Both the position numbers and the translations under genes were made by a program. From Akkermansia muciniphila (GTDB taxonomy: Bacteria; Verrucomicrobiota; Verrucomicrobiia; Limisphaerales; UBA9464), in contig CAMCYJ010000006.1 of the NCBI GenBank assembly GCA_945883815.1, positions 1-64,000 on the forward strand: DNA of 64,000 bases, given 5' to 3'. Shown here piece after piece: positions 49,494-58,140 of the stretch (position 1 is its first letter; the number at the start of each line of letters is the position of its first letter). The notes under the pieces are model-generated. The model saw nothing but the letters and a program-made list of their open reading frames with translations, was not told the DNA's origin and made no database searches.

Positions 49494-49811
49494 TCAGGCC
49501 GCCAGTCGCACAGGAGTCTTTGGACTCAGGGGATAGTTGAGGGGCTGGACCAAGATGGTCTCGGCCAGGCGTTCGCTCAACCCGAGTCGCGCATTGCAAA
49601 CCTGACAGAGAAGATTGTTGGCCAGGCTCAGCACCTTGATGCGCTGTTCTTCGCCGAATCCCATCTCGCGCAGCCGCCGATTCATGTCGGGTGAGGCGGT
49701 CAGTTGCTTGACGACCACCGTGGTGCCGGCACGCACGCGGTTCAATGGGCATACCGCCGGAGTCGCGCAGCGATCGGGAGCGCAATGGGGGACGGTACAA
49801 GCCTCGGACAT
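49494..49811 (-). CDS. FeoA-domain protein with Cys-rich N-terminal extension
   Basis: MSEACTVPHCAPDRCATPAVCPLNRVRAGTTVVVKQLTASPDMNRRLREMGFGEEQRIKVLS. Confidence 0.8.
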   Translation of the reverse strand: MSEACTVPHCAPDRCATPAVCPLNRVRAGTTVVVKQLTASPDMNRRLREMGFGEEQRIKVLSLANNLLCQVCNARLGLSERLAETILVQPLNYPLSPKTPVRLAA

Positions 49812-49857
49812 CGCTATCGAACCTACCGCCCCCTCTGGGGAGCGGCAAGGAACGGCA

Positions 49858-49895
49858 TTGTCGGAGACTTGCCCTGGGTTGTCGTGCGGTTGCAC
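49858..49895 (-). promoter_or_regulatory. Candidate regulatory element upstream of second FeoA gene, copy 2
   Basis: ttgtcggagacttgccctgggttgtcgtgcggttgcac, about 47 nt from the start codon. Confidence 0.5.
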
Positions 49896-49920
49896 TGGGG
49901 CAGTCGGGCCGTTGAGCGGC

Positions 49921-51009
49921 TCAAAGTCCGGCGATGGCGGTGTCGAGGATCTCGATCAAGGCGCCGATGGTCTCCGGGGTTTCGTCGCCCATGTTGGAGA
50001 TGCGGAAGGTGGTACCCTTGATCTTGCCGTAGCCGCCGTCGATGAGGATGCCGCGGTCTTTGATGCGCTTCTGGAAGGTGGCCACGTCGATGACACGTCC
50101 GCCGGGTTTGGCGCCGTTGTTGACGCAGACCAAGGTCTTGGATTCGAACCCGGCTTCCGGGAAGAGGGTGAATCCCTGACGGGTGGCCCAATCCTTGAGC
50201 ATTTGGTTGGTCTGGGTGTGCCGGGCGTAGCGGGCTTCCAGGCCTTCGGCAGAGAAGTCTCCCAGCTTGGACTCCAACGCGTAGATGAGTGAGATGGCCG
50301 GGGTGCTGGGGGTCATGTTCTCGAGCGCGTTCTTCTCGAACTCGAGGAGGTCGAAGTAGTAGCCGCGGGTCTTGATGGTGGCGGCCTTGGCGAGCGCGGC
50401 CGGTGAGGCGACGAAGACGGCGAGGCCGGGGGGCAGGGCGAAGGCTTTCTGGGTGCCGGCCAGGAGGATGTCGATGCCGAGGTCGTCGAAGCGGTGGGGC
50501 AAGGCGGTCAGGGAGCTGACGGCGTCGACGATGAACATCACGTCGGGGTACTTCTTCTTGAGGGCGGCGATCTCATCCAGCGGGCTCATGGTGCCGGTGC
50601 TGGTTTCGTTGTGGATGAGGGTGAGGGCGTCGAATTGGCCGGTGGCGAGGCGGGCGTCGATTTGTTCGGCGCGGATGGGGGAGCCCCAGGGGACTTGGAG
50701 AGCCTCGGCGTCTTTGCCGAGCTTCTTGGCGACGTCGAACCACTTGTCGGAGAAGGCTCCGCACATGCAGTTGAGGACCTTTTTGGTGCAGAGGTTGGTC
50801 AGTGCTCCCTCCATGACGCCCCAGGCGCTGGAGGTGGAGAGGTAGACGCGCTGTTGAGTGGAGAGCAGGGTTTGAAGCTGCGGCTGGATGCGGCCGTAGA
50901 GGTCTTTGAAGCCCTGACCTCGGTGCCCGATCATGGGCTGGGTCATGGCTTGAAAGGTCTTGGCGCTCACCTCAACGGGTCCAGGAATGTGCAACTTCAC
51001 GTGTGCCAT
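49921..51009 (-). CDS. Class V aminotransferase (alanine-glyoxylate/serine aminotransferase-like)
   Basis: HIPGPVEVSAKTFQAM, IGHRGQGFKDLY, LIHNETSTGTMSPLDEIA, FIVDAVSSLTALPH, GTQKAFALPPGLA. Confidence 0.9.
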   Translation of the reverse strand: MAHVKLHIPGPVEVSAKTFQAMTQPMIGHRGQGFKDLYGRIQPQLQTLLSTQQRVYLSTSSAWGVMEGALTNLCTKKVLNCMCGAFSDKWFDVAKKLGKDAEALQVPWGSPIRAEQIDARLATGQFDALTLIHNETSTGTMSPLDEIAALKKKYPDVMFIVDAVSSLTALPHRFDDLGIDILLAGTQKAFALPPGLAVFVASPAALAKAATIKTRGYYFDLLEFEKNALENMTPSTPAISLIYALESKLGDFSAEGLEARYARHTQTNQMLKDWATRQGFTLFPEAGFESKTLVCVNNGAKPGGRVIDVATFQKRIKDRGILIDGGYGKIKGTTFRISNMGDETPETIGALIEILDTAIAGL

Positions 51010-51094
51010 AATTAAGAGAAGTGGAGTTTCGGCTCAAAACCCGAGGATTCAAGGGCGCAGTTGTTGGGCGGTTGTTCGTGGGGTGCTTGGGTGG

Positions 51095-51353
51095 GCTCCG
51101 CGGGATCGGTCCTGCGCTCGCTGAGGAGGCTCTGGGAAGGATGGGCTTTCGCGCTGTGCGCGAGGGGTGTTGGTGTTCGCCTCCAAGGCTCGCTGCGGAC
51201 CGATCCCGCTCCGCTTGGCGTATTTGGCGCTCCGCGGGACCGGTCCTGCGCTCGCTGAGGAGGCTCGGGGAAGGAGGGGCTTTCGCGCTGCGCGCTGGGG
51301 ATTTTGTTGTTCGCCTCCAATGCTCGCTCCGGCCCGTTCCCGCTGCCGCTTCG
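51095..51353. repeat. Palindromic repeat array A (2 units of about 134 bp)
   Basis: Units starting GCTCCGCGGGA(T/C)CGGTCCTGCGCTCGCTGAGGAGGCT at 51095 and 51229; second unit diverges at its right end. Confidence 0.92.
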
Positions 51354-51387
51354 AGGGGTGTCCGCGCGCTGGGATAGGGGACAGGCT
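51345..51387. repeat. Direct repeat DR-1, left/3' flank of the VapBC-like pair
   Basis: gccgcttcgaggggtgtccgcgcgctgggataggggacaggct; 35 of 43 positions identical to 52344-52386. Confidence 0.8.
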
Positions 51388-51461
51388 AACACCGGGTAAT
51401 AAAACACCGGGTGATGAAGTCGTTGGTCCCGTGCAGGGGTTGGTCGGCTTTGATAAATGGA

Positions 51462-51935
51462 TCAGGAGGCGGTGGTTTCGATCAACTTGAGCCGGACTCC
51501 GGACGTTCCATAGCGGAGAAACCCTCGGTCAAGGGTCACCAGTTCGATGCCAGCGCAGCAGGCAAATGCCATGAGGTAGGCGTCCATCCAAAGTTTTGGA
51601 GAGGCGGCTTCTGATGCGGCAAAGTTCTTCCAAGCTGATTCCAAGCTGGGTGGTTCAGCCAGCCACACAACCTGTGGAAGTGATAGGATTTCTTGGGTTT
51701 TCGACCAAGCCTCCCGATTTGAAATGGGTAAGCTTCCGTAGGCTGCTTGAATCGTTGAAGTTGTGAGCAATCGCAGGACGCTGGTCTGTGTGGCCCTGCA
51801 AAAGGCAATCGGTTTGAGGGAGTCGGCTGCTTCAAAAAGGCCTCTAACCGATAGATGCGCGGGGTGCGTGGCGAAGGCCAAAGCAATCCAGACGCCGCTA
51901 TCAAGGAGTTGGGTGGAAGGATTCAATATCGGCAC
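51462..51935 (-). CDS. PIN-domain toxin (VapC-like)
   Basis: LLDSGVWIALAFATHPAH...KLWMDAYLMAFACCAGIELVTLDRGFLRY; conserved acidic D, D, D pattern of PIN domains; overlaps antitoxin gene. Confidence 0.85.
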   Translation of the reverse strand: MPILNPSTQLLDSGVWIALAFATHPAHLSVRGLFEAADSLKPIAFCRATQTSVLRLLTTSTIQAAYGSLPISNREAWSKTQEILSLPQVVWLAEPPSLESAWKNFAASEAASPKLWMDAYLMAFACCAGIELVTLDRGFLRYGTSGVRLKLIETTAS

Positions 51936-52200
51936 TGGATAGGGCTTGTTCTTCGAGGGCCTGAAGCTGAGTCAGGGTCATGTTCTTGGCCGGTGCAGCA
52001 GAGGATGTTGCAAAAAAAGGCAACGGTATCAGTCCACGCCGTCCCTGAATCTGGTTTTTGTCGGTGAACTGTGACGCGGAGTGGCCAAGACCTTTTCGGA
52101 GAAGGTCGGAGATGACGTCTTTCAGTTTTCTTCCCTCGTTTACAGCCATGAGTTTGATCTCGCGAACGAGGTCAGGTGGTAAATCAAGGGTTGTTTTCAC
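51901..52200 (-). CDS. VapB-like antitoxin
   Basis: VKTTLDLPPDLVREIKLMAVNEGRKLKDVISDLLRKGL resembles a ribbon-helix-helix antitoxin; GTG start at 52200 proposed; overlaps vapC-like start by 35 nt. Confidence 0.72.
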   Translation of the reverse strand: MKTTLDLPPDLVREIKLMAVNEGRKLKDVISDLLRKGLGHSASQFTDKNQIQGRRGLIPLPFFATSSAAPAKNMTLTQLQALEEQALSSADIESFHPTP

Positions 52201-52343
52201 TGATCCATTTTTATGTTTTTCCAGCTTTCTGTCAAATTTCAGCCTGAAACGCCTCCTTGGTTTGCCTGCTTCGGATGATCGACCGGCCACGGGCACTTCG
52301 TCATCGAGGGCGCCGCAGGAGGGGCCGACGTGCCCATGCGGCA

Positions 52344-52386
52344 GCCGCTTCGAGGTGCGCGCGCGGGTTGGAATTGGGGACAGGCT
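52344..52386. repeat. Direct repeat DR-2, right/5' flank of the VapBC-like pair
   Basis: gccgcttcgaggtgcgcgcgcgggttggaattggggacaggct, same orientation as DR-1. Confidence 0.8.
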
Positions 52387-52426
52387 GCCTGAGATTCTTT
52401 CTGGTCGTCTGAGTTGGCGGGTGCTG

Positions 52427-52844
52427 GCTCCGCGGGATCGGTCCTTCGCTCGCTGAGGAGGCTCGGGGGAGGAGGGGGTTTTCGCGCTGTGCGCGAGGGG
52501 CTTTGGTGATCGCCTCCAAGGCTCGCTGCGGACCGATCCCGCTCCGCTTGGCGTATTTGGGGGCGCTCCGCGGGATCGGTCCTGCGCTCGCTGAGGAAGC
52601 TCGAGGGAGGATTGGGGTTTCGCGCTTTGCGCGAGGGGCTTTGGTGATCGCTTCCAAGGCTCGCTGCGGACCGATCCCGCTCCGCTTGGCGTATTTGGGG
52701 CGCTCCGCGGGAACGGTCCTGCGCTCGCTGAGGAGGCTCGGGGGAGTAAGAGCTTTCGCGCGGGGCGCGGGGGGGTTTGTTGTTTGCCTCCAAGGCTCGC
52801 TACGGACCGATCCCGCTCCGCTTGGCGTATTTGGGGGACAGGCT
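52427..52844. repeat. Palindromic repeat array B (3 units of 137-138 bp) ending in GGGGACAGGCT
   Basis: Units start at 52427, 52565, 52702; outer stem in unit 1 GCGGGATCGGTCC (52432-52444)/GGACCGATCCCGC (52530-52542), inner stem TCGCGC-TGT-GCGCGA (52482-52496). Confidence 0.95.
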
Positions 52845-52884
52845 ACCTGGGTGGGGCCGGGGGACTGGGGGAATGGGGGAGGGG

Positions 52885-54714
52885 TTAGCTTCGGATGAAT
52901 TGGGCGTGCATCCGGGCGTAGATGCCCTCGTGGGCTATGAGGCTTTCGTGGGTGCCGCGTTCCACGATGCGGCCGTGGTCGAGCACCAAGATCAGGTCGG
53001 CGCCGCGGACGGTGCTGAGGCGGTGGGCGATGACCAGGCTGGTGCGGCGCTGAAACAAGGTGCGGAGGGCTTCCTGGATGAGGCGCTCGGTCTGGGTGTC
53101 CACGGCGCTGGTGGCTTCGTCGAAGATGAGGATCCGGGGCGCGGCAACCATGGCCCGGGTGATGGTGATGAGTTGCCGCTCGCCGGCACTGAAGTTCCCG
53201 CCCCGTTCGCGGACTTCGGTGGCGTAGCCGGCGGGCAGACGCTCGATGACGGAGTGGGTTCCCAAGGCTTTGGCGGCGGCGAGGACTTCTTCGTCGGTGG
53301 CTTCGGGGCGCCCGAACTTGAGGTTCTCCATCACGGTGCCGGTGAAGAGGAAGTTCTCCTGGGTGACCATGCCCAGTTGTTGGTGCAATGAGGCGAGCGT
53401 GTGGTCGGCGATGGCCAGTCCATCCACGCGAATTCGGCCCTCCTGGGGTTCATAGAAACGGGCCAGGAGGCTGATGATGCTGGTCTTGCCCGAGCCGGTG
53501 TGGCCCACGAGGGCGACGGTCGATCCGGCGGGTACGGAGAAGTGGACATCCTGAAGGATCCATCGGTCGGCGGGTGTGGTGTCGTAGCGGAAGCAGACGC
53601 CTTCGAAGGAAACTTCCCCGCGCACCAAAGGCAGGTCGGTGGCGGACGCGGAGTCTTTGACTTGGGGCTCGGTGTCGAGGAGGGCGAAGATGCGTTCGGC
53701 GCTGGCGGCGGCCGACAGGACGGCGTTGTAAAGGTCTCCCATCGATTGGATGGGGCCGAAGAACATTCCCAGATAAAGGACGAAGGCGGCGAGTCCGCCG
53801 ACAGTCATTCCGCCTTGCTGGACGCGCCATCCGCCGTAGCCGAGGACGATGGCTGTGGCGAAGCCAGACAAGAGCCCGACAGCGGGCATGTAGGTGTGGA
53901 AGACTCGCGCCGAAGCCACCCACCGCTCTGTGAAATCGGTTTGCAGGCTTCGGAATCTGCGGAGGTTTTCAGCCTCGCGGACGAAGGCCTGGACCACGCG
54001 GACGCCGGAAATGTTCTCGGCCATGGCGGCGATGAGGCGGGATTGGGTGCCTCGGAGGCTGCGGTAGGCCTCCCGTCCGCGGCGGTGGAACCAGTGGGTG
54101 ATCCAAACCAACAGGGGGAGGACCGAGCACACGGCCAAGCTCAGGCGCAGGTCGTATTGCACCATGAGCACGATGACGCCCAACAGGGTGACAAGGCTGG
54201 AGAGGGCCTGCCCGGCCCCCCAGGTGAGGACCCGGTCCAACGAATCGACATCGGAGTCAGCCCGCGCGATGATCCGTCCTTGGTGGGTTCGGTCGAAGTA
54301 GTTGAGCGAGAGGCGTTGGATGTGCTCAAAGACGGCCAGACGCAGGTCGTTCATGGCCCCTTGGCCGGTCTCGATGGAGGTGCGGACTTGAATGATGGTG
54401 AGACCCCATCCCAGTAGCAGGTTGGCCAAGTAGAGCCCGCTGAGGATGAGGATTTCGTGGGCGGCCGCGGATCCGCTGAGCGCTGTGGAGGCCCCGCCTG
54501 CGCCGACAACGGGGGCCAGTGCGTGGTCGATGCCGTGCTGGATGAGTCGTGGTCCGACGAGTGCGGACGCGGTGGCCAGGAGAGTGAGGGCGAGGTTGGT
54601 GTACAAGGACCGGCGATAGGGCCGGGTGTACGCGAAGAGCCGCTTGAGCAGTGAGCCGCGCAGGCTGCTCTGGGCGAATTCCTCGTCGAGGGCGATGTCG
54701 TCGTGGGTGGCCAT
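52885..54714 (-). CDS. ABC exporter (fused TM-NBD, MsbA/LmrA type)
   Basis: GHTGSGKTSIISLLARFYEPQEG (Walker A), NFSAGERQLITITRAMVAAPRILIFDEATSAVD; ATG at 54714 overlaps upstream stop (TGATG). Confidence 0.93.
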   Translation of the reverse strand: MATHDDIALDEEFAQSSLRGSLLKRLFAYTRPYRRSLYTNLALTLLATASALVGPRLIQHGIDHALAPVVGAGGASTALSGSAAAHEILILSGLYLANLLLGWGLTIIQVRTSIETGQGAMNDLRLAVFEHIQRLSLNYFDRTHQGRIIARADSDVDSLDRVLTWGAGQALSSLVTLLGVIVLMVQYDLRLSLAVCSVLPLLVWITHWFHRRGREAYRSLRGTQSRLIAAMAENISGVRVVQAFVREAENLRRFRSLQTDFTERWVASARVFHTYMPAVGLLSGFATAIVLGYGGWRVQQGGMTVGGLAAFVLYLGMFFGPIQSMGDLYNAVLSAAASAERIFALLDTEPQVKDSASATDLPLVRGEVSFEGVCFRYDTTPADRWILQDVHFSVPAGSTVALVGHTGSGKTSIISLLARFYEPQEGRIRVDGLAIADHTLASLHQQLGMVTQENFLFTGTVMENLKFGRPEATDEEVLAAAKALGTHSVIERLPAGYATEVRERGGNFSAGERQLITITRAMVAAPRILIFDEATSAVDTQTERLIQEALRTLFQRRTSLVIAHRLSTVRGADLILVLDHGRIVERGTHESLIAHEGIYARMHAQFIRS

Positions 54715-56567
54715 CAGTGCGCTGGGATCTGCGGTTCCGGCTTGGCGAACAATTCCTGGTACAGCGAGCAATCAGCCAGTAGGGACTCGTGCCGGCCTTG
54801 GGCCACCAGTTTGCCGTCTTGCAGGACAAGGATCTGATCTGCGGCGCAAATGGTCGCAGCCCGGTGGGCCACCAGGAAGGTGGTGCGACCGCGACACAGT
54901 TCCCGCATGGCTTCCCGGATCTCTTCTTCTGTGGAGGGATCTACGGCGCTGGTCGCGTCATCGAGAAGGACGATCCGGGGTTGGATGAGCAGGGCGCGGG
55001 CGATGGCGATGCGCTGACGTTGGCCGCCGCTGAGCGAAATACCGCGCTCTCCGATGACGGTGTCGTAACCCTGGGGTAGTTCGCGGATGAAACCGTCTGC
55101 CCGGGCCGCCCGGGCCGCTGCCTCGATCTCGTCCCGGGAAGCCTGGGGGCGTCCGAGGCTGATGTTCTCAGCCAGGGTCGCGCTGAAGAGAAAGGTCTCT
55201 TGGAAGACCATGCCGATGCTTTGGCGTAGAGTATCGCGGTCCCAGTCCCGGATGTCGATGTCATCCAGCAGAATGCGGCCGTGGGTCGGTTCGTAGAATC
55301 GGGCGATCAGGGCCAGCAGGGTGGATTTTCCAGATCCGGTTGGGCCAACGACAGCGACCGTGCTGCCCGCCGGGATGGTGAAGGACAGGCCTTCGAGCGC
55401 TTGGGTGCGAGCGTGCGTTGCTGCAGCCAGTCGATTCTCCGGGGGCTGCGGCTTGGTTTCATCGAGCACTCGGAGGGAAGGCTCGGAGACGTGCTGAAAG
55501 GCGACCTCCTCGAATGCGATGGCTCCTTGGATGGGGGCGATTCGTCCCGGCGGGCGTTGGGGCTCCGGGGAGGTTGGCGGGTCGAGCAATTCATTGACCC
55601 GCTGGGCGGCAGAACTGGAGTTCTGGAGGATGTTGGTGATTTGCCCGATCACGCCGATCCGCCCGCCGAGGGCCATTTGATACACCAGCACTTTCGCCAG
55701 ATCGCCCAGTGAGATCGAGCCTTGGAGGACTTCGCTGCCGCCCATCCACAGTGTCAAAGGCACGGCCAGGCCGAATAGGAATTGGGCAAAGGGGACCCGG
55801 GCGGCCCAGTAATTCACCGCCTCGGAGAGTTCCTTCAGAAACTCGGCCCGACGCGATCGGAACTTGGTGATTTCGGCCGATTCACGGGCAAAGGCTTTCA
55901 CCACCCGGACACCGGCGATGTTCTCCTGGATGACCGTGCTCATGGCGCCGTGCCGCTCATGGACGCGCCGCCATCGGGGCTGCAGTTGGGCGGCGAACCA
56001 GGCCATGGTGGCCACTGTGGGAACGAGGGCCAGCAAGGTCATCAGGCCAAGTCGTGGACTGGTGATAAAAATGAGCGACAGGGTTCCGATCAGACCGGCG
56101 GCGACATCCACGCCGAAGAGGAGGCACACGAAGAGCAAGTCTTGCAGGCGGCCCACATCGGTTCCGGCTCGGGAGATCAATTCACCGGTTCGAGCGTTGT
56201 CATGCCAGGCAAACGAGCGCCGTTGGAGCGAGTCGTACACGGCGGCCCGGATGTCACTCAGGGTCGTCTGGGCGGTTCGGTTGCGGATGGGTCCGAGCAC
56301 CAATCCGACCCCGGCTCGGAGAACCACTAGGCCGAGGAAGAAACTGACGGTTATCCCGAGCGACCACTCTGCGGATGCGCTTCCGAGAGCCGTGATGGTG
56401 GCCCCCAGAAACTGTGGTAGCGACAATTCGATGCCGATGTTGAGGAGTAGGAGTCCGATGGAAAGTGCGACCCAGCCCGGTCGCTTGCCCAGAAAGCCCA
56501 CGATGCGACGCACGGCCGCCACGGGGCGGATCGGTGGTGGCTGGAGGGATGGACTAGGTCGGGGCAT
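54714..56567 (-). CDS. ABC exporter (fused TM-NBD), partner of the downstream exporter
   Basis: GPTGSGKSTLLALIARFYEPTHGRI, SLSGGQRQRIAIARALLIQPRIVLLDDATSAVD; translationally coupled. Confidence 0.93.
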   Translation of the reverse strand: MPRPSPSLQPPPIRPVAAVRRIVGFLGKRPGWVALSIGLLLLNIGIELSLPQFLGATITALGSASAEWSLGITVSFFLGLVVLRAGVGLVLGPIRNRTAQTTLSDIRAAVYDSLQRRSFAWHDNARTGELISRAGTDVGRLQDLLFVCLLFGVDVAAGLIGTLSLIFITSPRLGLMTLLALVPTVATMAWFAAQLQPRWRRVHERHGAMSTVIQENIAGVRVVKAFARESAEITKFRSRRAEFLKELSEAVNYWAARVPFAQFLFGLAVPLTLWMGGSEVLQGSISLGDLAKVLVYQMALGGRIGVIGQITNILQNSSSAAQRVNELLDPPTSPEPQRPPGRIAPIQGAIAFEEVAFQHVSEPSLRVLDETKPQPPENRLAAATHARTQALEGLSFTIPAGSTVAVVGPTGSGKSTLLALIARFYEPTHGRILLDDIDIRDWDRDTLRQSIGMVFQETFLFSATLAENISLGRPQASRDEIEAAARAARADGFIRELPQGYDTVIGERGISLSGGQRQRIAIARALLIQPRIVLLDDATSAVDPSTEEEIREAMRELCRGRTTFLVAHRAATICAADQILVLQDGKLVAQGRHESLLADCSLYQELFAKPEPQIPAH

Positions 56568-56581
56568 GACCGGAGTGATCG

Positions 56582-57025
56582 TCAGTGTTGGGCGGTGGCC
56601 GATTGGCGAGCGAAGGTCTGGGCCGCAGTCATGAGGTTGCGGAGGGTTTTCTGGCGATTCTCTGCGAGCTGTTTTAGCAGACCCAACGAGTCGAAGGCGC
56701 TGAAATCCAGCGCGGCAATTTCGTCGGGAGTTCCACCGGAGGCCAACTCGGCGATGGCGCCGGCGAGGCACTTGAGGGTCATGGCGTCCGAGTCGGTCCG
56801 GAACCAGCATCGCCCATCCCGCCACTGGGCGATCCACCAAGTGCGCACCAGGCAGCCCGGCACCCGGTGAGCTTCTTGACGATCGGCTACCGGGAGTGGG
56901 GGGCGCAAACGGGCGGCTTCCACGAGGTGGGCCAGGCGCGTCTGCGGATCGTTCAAGGCCGCCAGTCGGGCGGACCAGTGCGCTAGGCGAAGGGACGGCG
57001 GCATCGGGTCGGTCGGTGCGGCCAT
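56582..57025 (-). CDS. sufE: SufE-like Fe-S/sulfur transfer protein
   Basis: HRVPGCLVRTWWIAQWRDGRCWFRTDSDAMTLKCLAGAIAELASGGTPDEI, SufE signature with conserved Cys; ATG at 57025. Confidence 0.82.
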   Translation of the reverse strand: MAAPTDPMPPSLRLAHWSARLAALNDPQTRLAHLVEAARLRPPLPVADRQEAHRVPGCLVRTWWIAQWRDGRCWFRTDSDAMTLKCLAGAIAELASGGTPDEIAALDFSAFDSLGLLKQLAENRQKTLRNLMTAAQTFARQSATAQH

Positions 57026-57033
57026 GGCCGGAT

Positions 57034-57813
57034 TCAGTTGAGGAAGGCTGTCAGCGGGCTGGTCGGGCTGGCTTGATCGAGGACCTCGCCGAGGCCGAGT
57101 TCGTAGGCGGTACGGCCTGCGGTAACGGCGTCGCGGAAGGCGATGGCCATGCGGGACGGGTCGGAGGCGACCGCGATGGCGGTGTTGACCAGCACGGCGT
57201 CGGCTCCCAGTTCCATGGCCTCGGCGGCGTGGCTGGGGGCTCCGATGCCGGCGTCCACTACGATAGGCACGGTGGCCTGCTCGATGATGATGCGCAGTTG
57301 GTCGCGGGTCTGGAGTCCTCGATGGGAACCGATGGGGGAGCCCAGGGGCATGACGGTGGCTGTGCCGATTTCCTGGAGGCGTTTGGCCAAGACCGGGTCG
57401 GCGTTGATGTAGGGAAGTACGATGAAGCCTTCGGCCACGAGCTGTTTGGCCGCTTCGAATGTCTCGACAGGATCGGGCAGCAGGTAGCGGGGGTCTGGGT
57501 GGATCTCGAGCTTGATCCACTTGGGCAAGCCCGCCGCTGCGGCCAATCGGGCGAGTCGGACCGCTTCCGCTGCGTTCATCGCTCCGCTGGTGTTGGGGAG
57601 GATGAGGTAGCGCTTGGGATCGATGAATTCGAGGATGTTGGCGAAGGGGTCTTTTTGGCCACTGAGGTCGACGCGGCGTAAGGCGACGGTGACCATCTGG
57701 GTTCCGCTGGCTTCCAAGGCACCGCGCATGGACTCCGGGGACGGGAACTTTCCGGTTCCGAGGAACAGACGGGAGTCAAAGGAACGACCGGCGATCAGCA
57801 GCGGTTTCGACAT
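57034..57813 (-). CDS. thiG: Thiazole synthase
   Basis: [85 protein letters not shown]. Confidence 0.95.
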   Translation of the reverse strand: MSKPLLIAGRSFDSRLFLGTGKFPSPESMRGALEASGTQMVTVALRRVDLSGQKDPFANILEFIDPKRYLILPNTSGAMNAAEAVRLARLAAAAGLPKWIKLEIHPDPRYLLPDPVETFEAAKQLVAEGFIVLPYINADPVLAKRLQEIGTATVMPLGSPIGSHRGLQTRDQLRIIIEQATVPIVVDAGIGAPSHAAEAMELGADAVLVNTAIAVASDPSRMAIAFRDAVTAGRTAYELGLGEVLDQASPTSPLTAFLN

Positions 57814-57879
57814 GTGGCTGGGAATCTCTCAAAACCGTCGATGCATTGTAAAGCCGGTGCCCGAAAAGGCAGCTGGGGC

Positions 57880-58137
57880 GCTCCGCGGGATCGGTCCTAC
57901 GCTCGCTGAGGAGGCTCTGGGGAGGATGGGGCTTTCGCGCTGTGCGCGAGGGGCTTTGGTGATCGCCTCCAATGCTCGCTGCGGACCGATCCCGCTCCGC
58001 TGGGCGTACGGGGCGCTCCGCGGGATCGGTCCTGCGCTCGCAGGGAACGTGGGGACGGGTTGGGCTTTCGCGCTGGCGCGCGAGGGGGAACAGGGTGTGG
58101 ACGTTCCAATGCTCGCTCCGGACCGATTGGGCTCCGA
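57880..58137. repeat. Palindromic repeat array C (2 units of about 135 bp, second degenerate)
   Basis: Units start at 57880 and 58015 with GCTCCGCGGGATCGGTCC; same orientation as arrays A and B. Confidence 0.92.
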
Positions 58138-58140
58138 AGC

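Noticed and set aside
51095-52844. CRISPR array
   Set aside because: Units are ~135 bp, nearly identical along their whole length and lack unique spacers; no cas genes seen.
51021-52898. Apparent repetitive-protein ORFs (e.g. ...SERRTDPAERPQIRQAERDRSAASLG...) through the palindrome arrays
   Set aside because: They are translations of the DNA repeat in several frames on both strands; no start/RBS support and no consistent frame between arrays.
57814-57880. TPP riboswitch upstream of thiG
   Set aside because: Only ~65 bp to array C and no CTGAGA-type THI-box sequence visible in this orientation.
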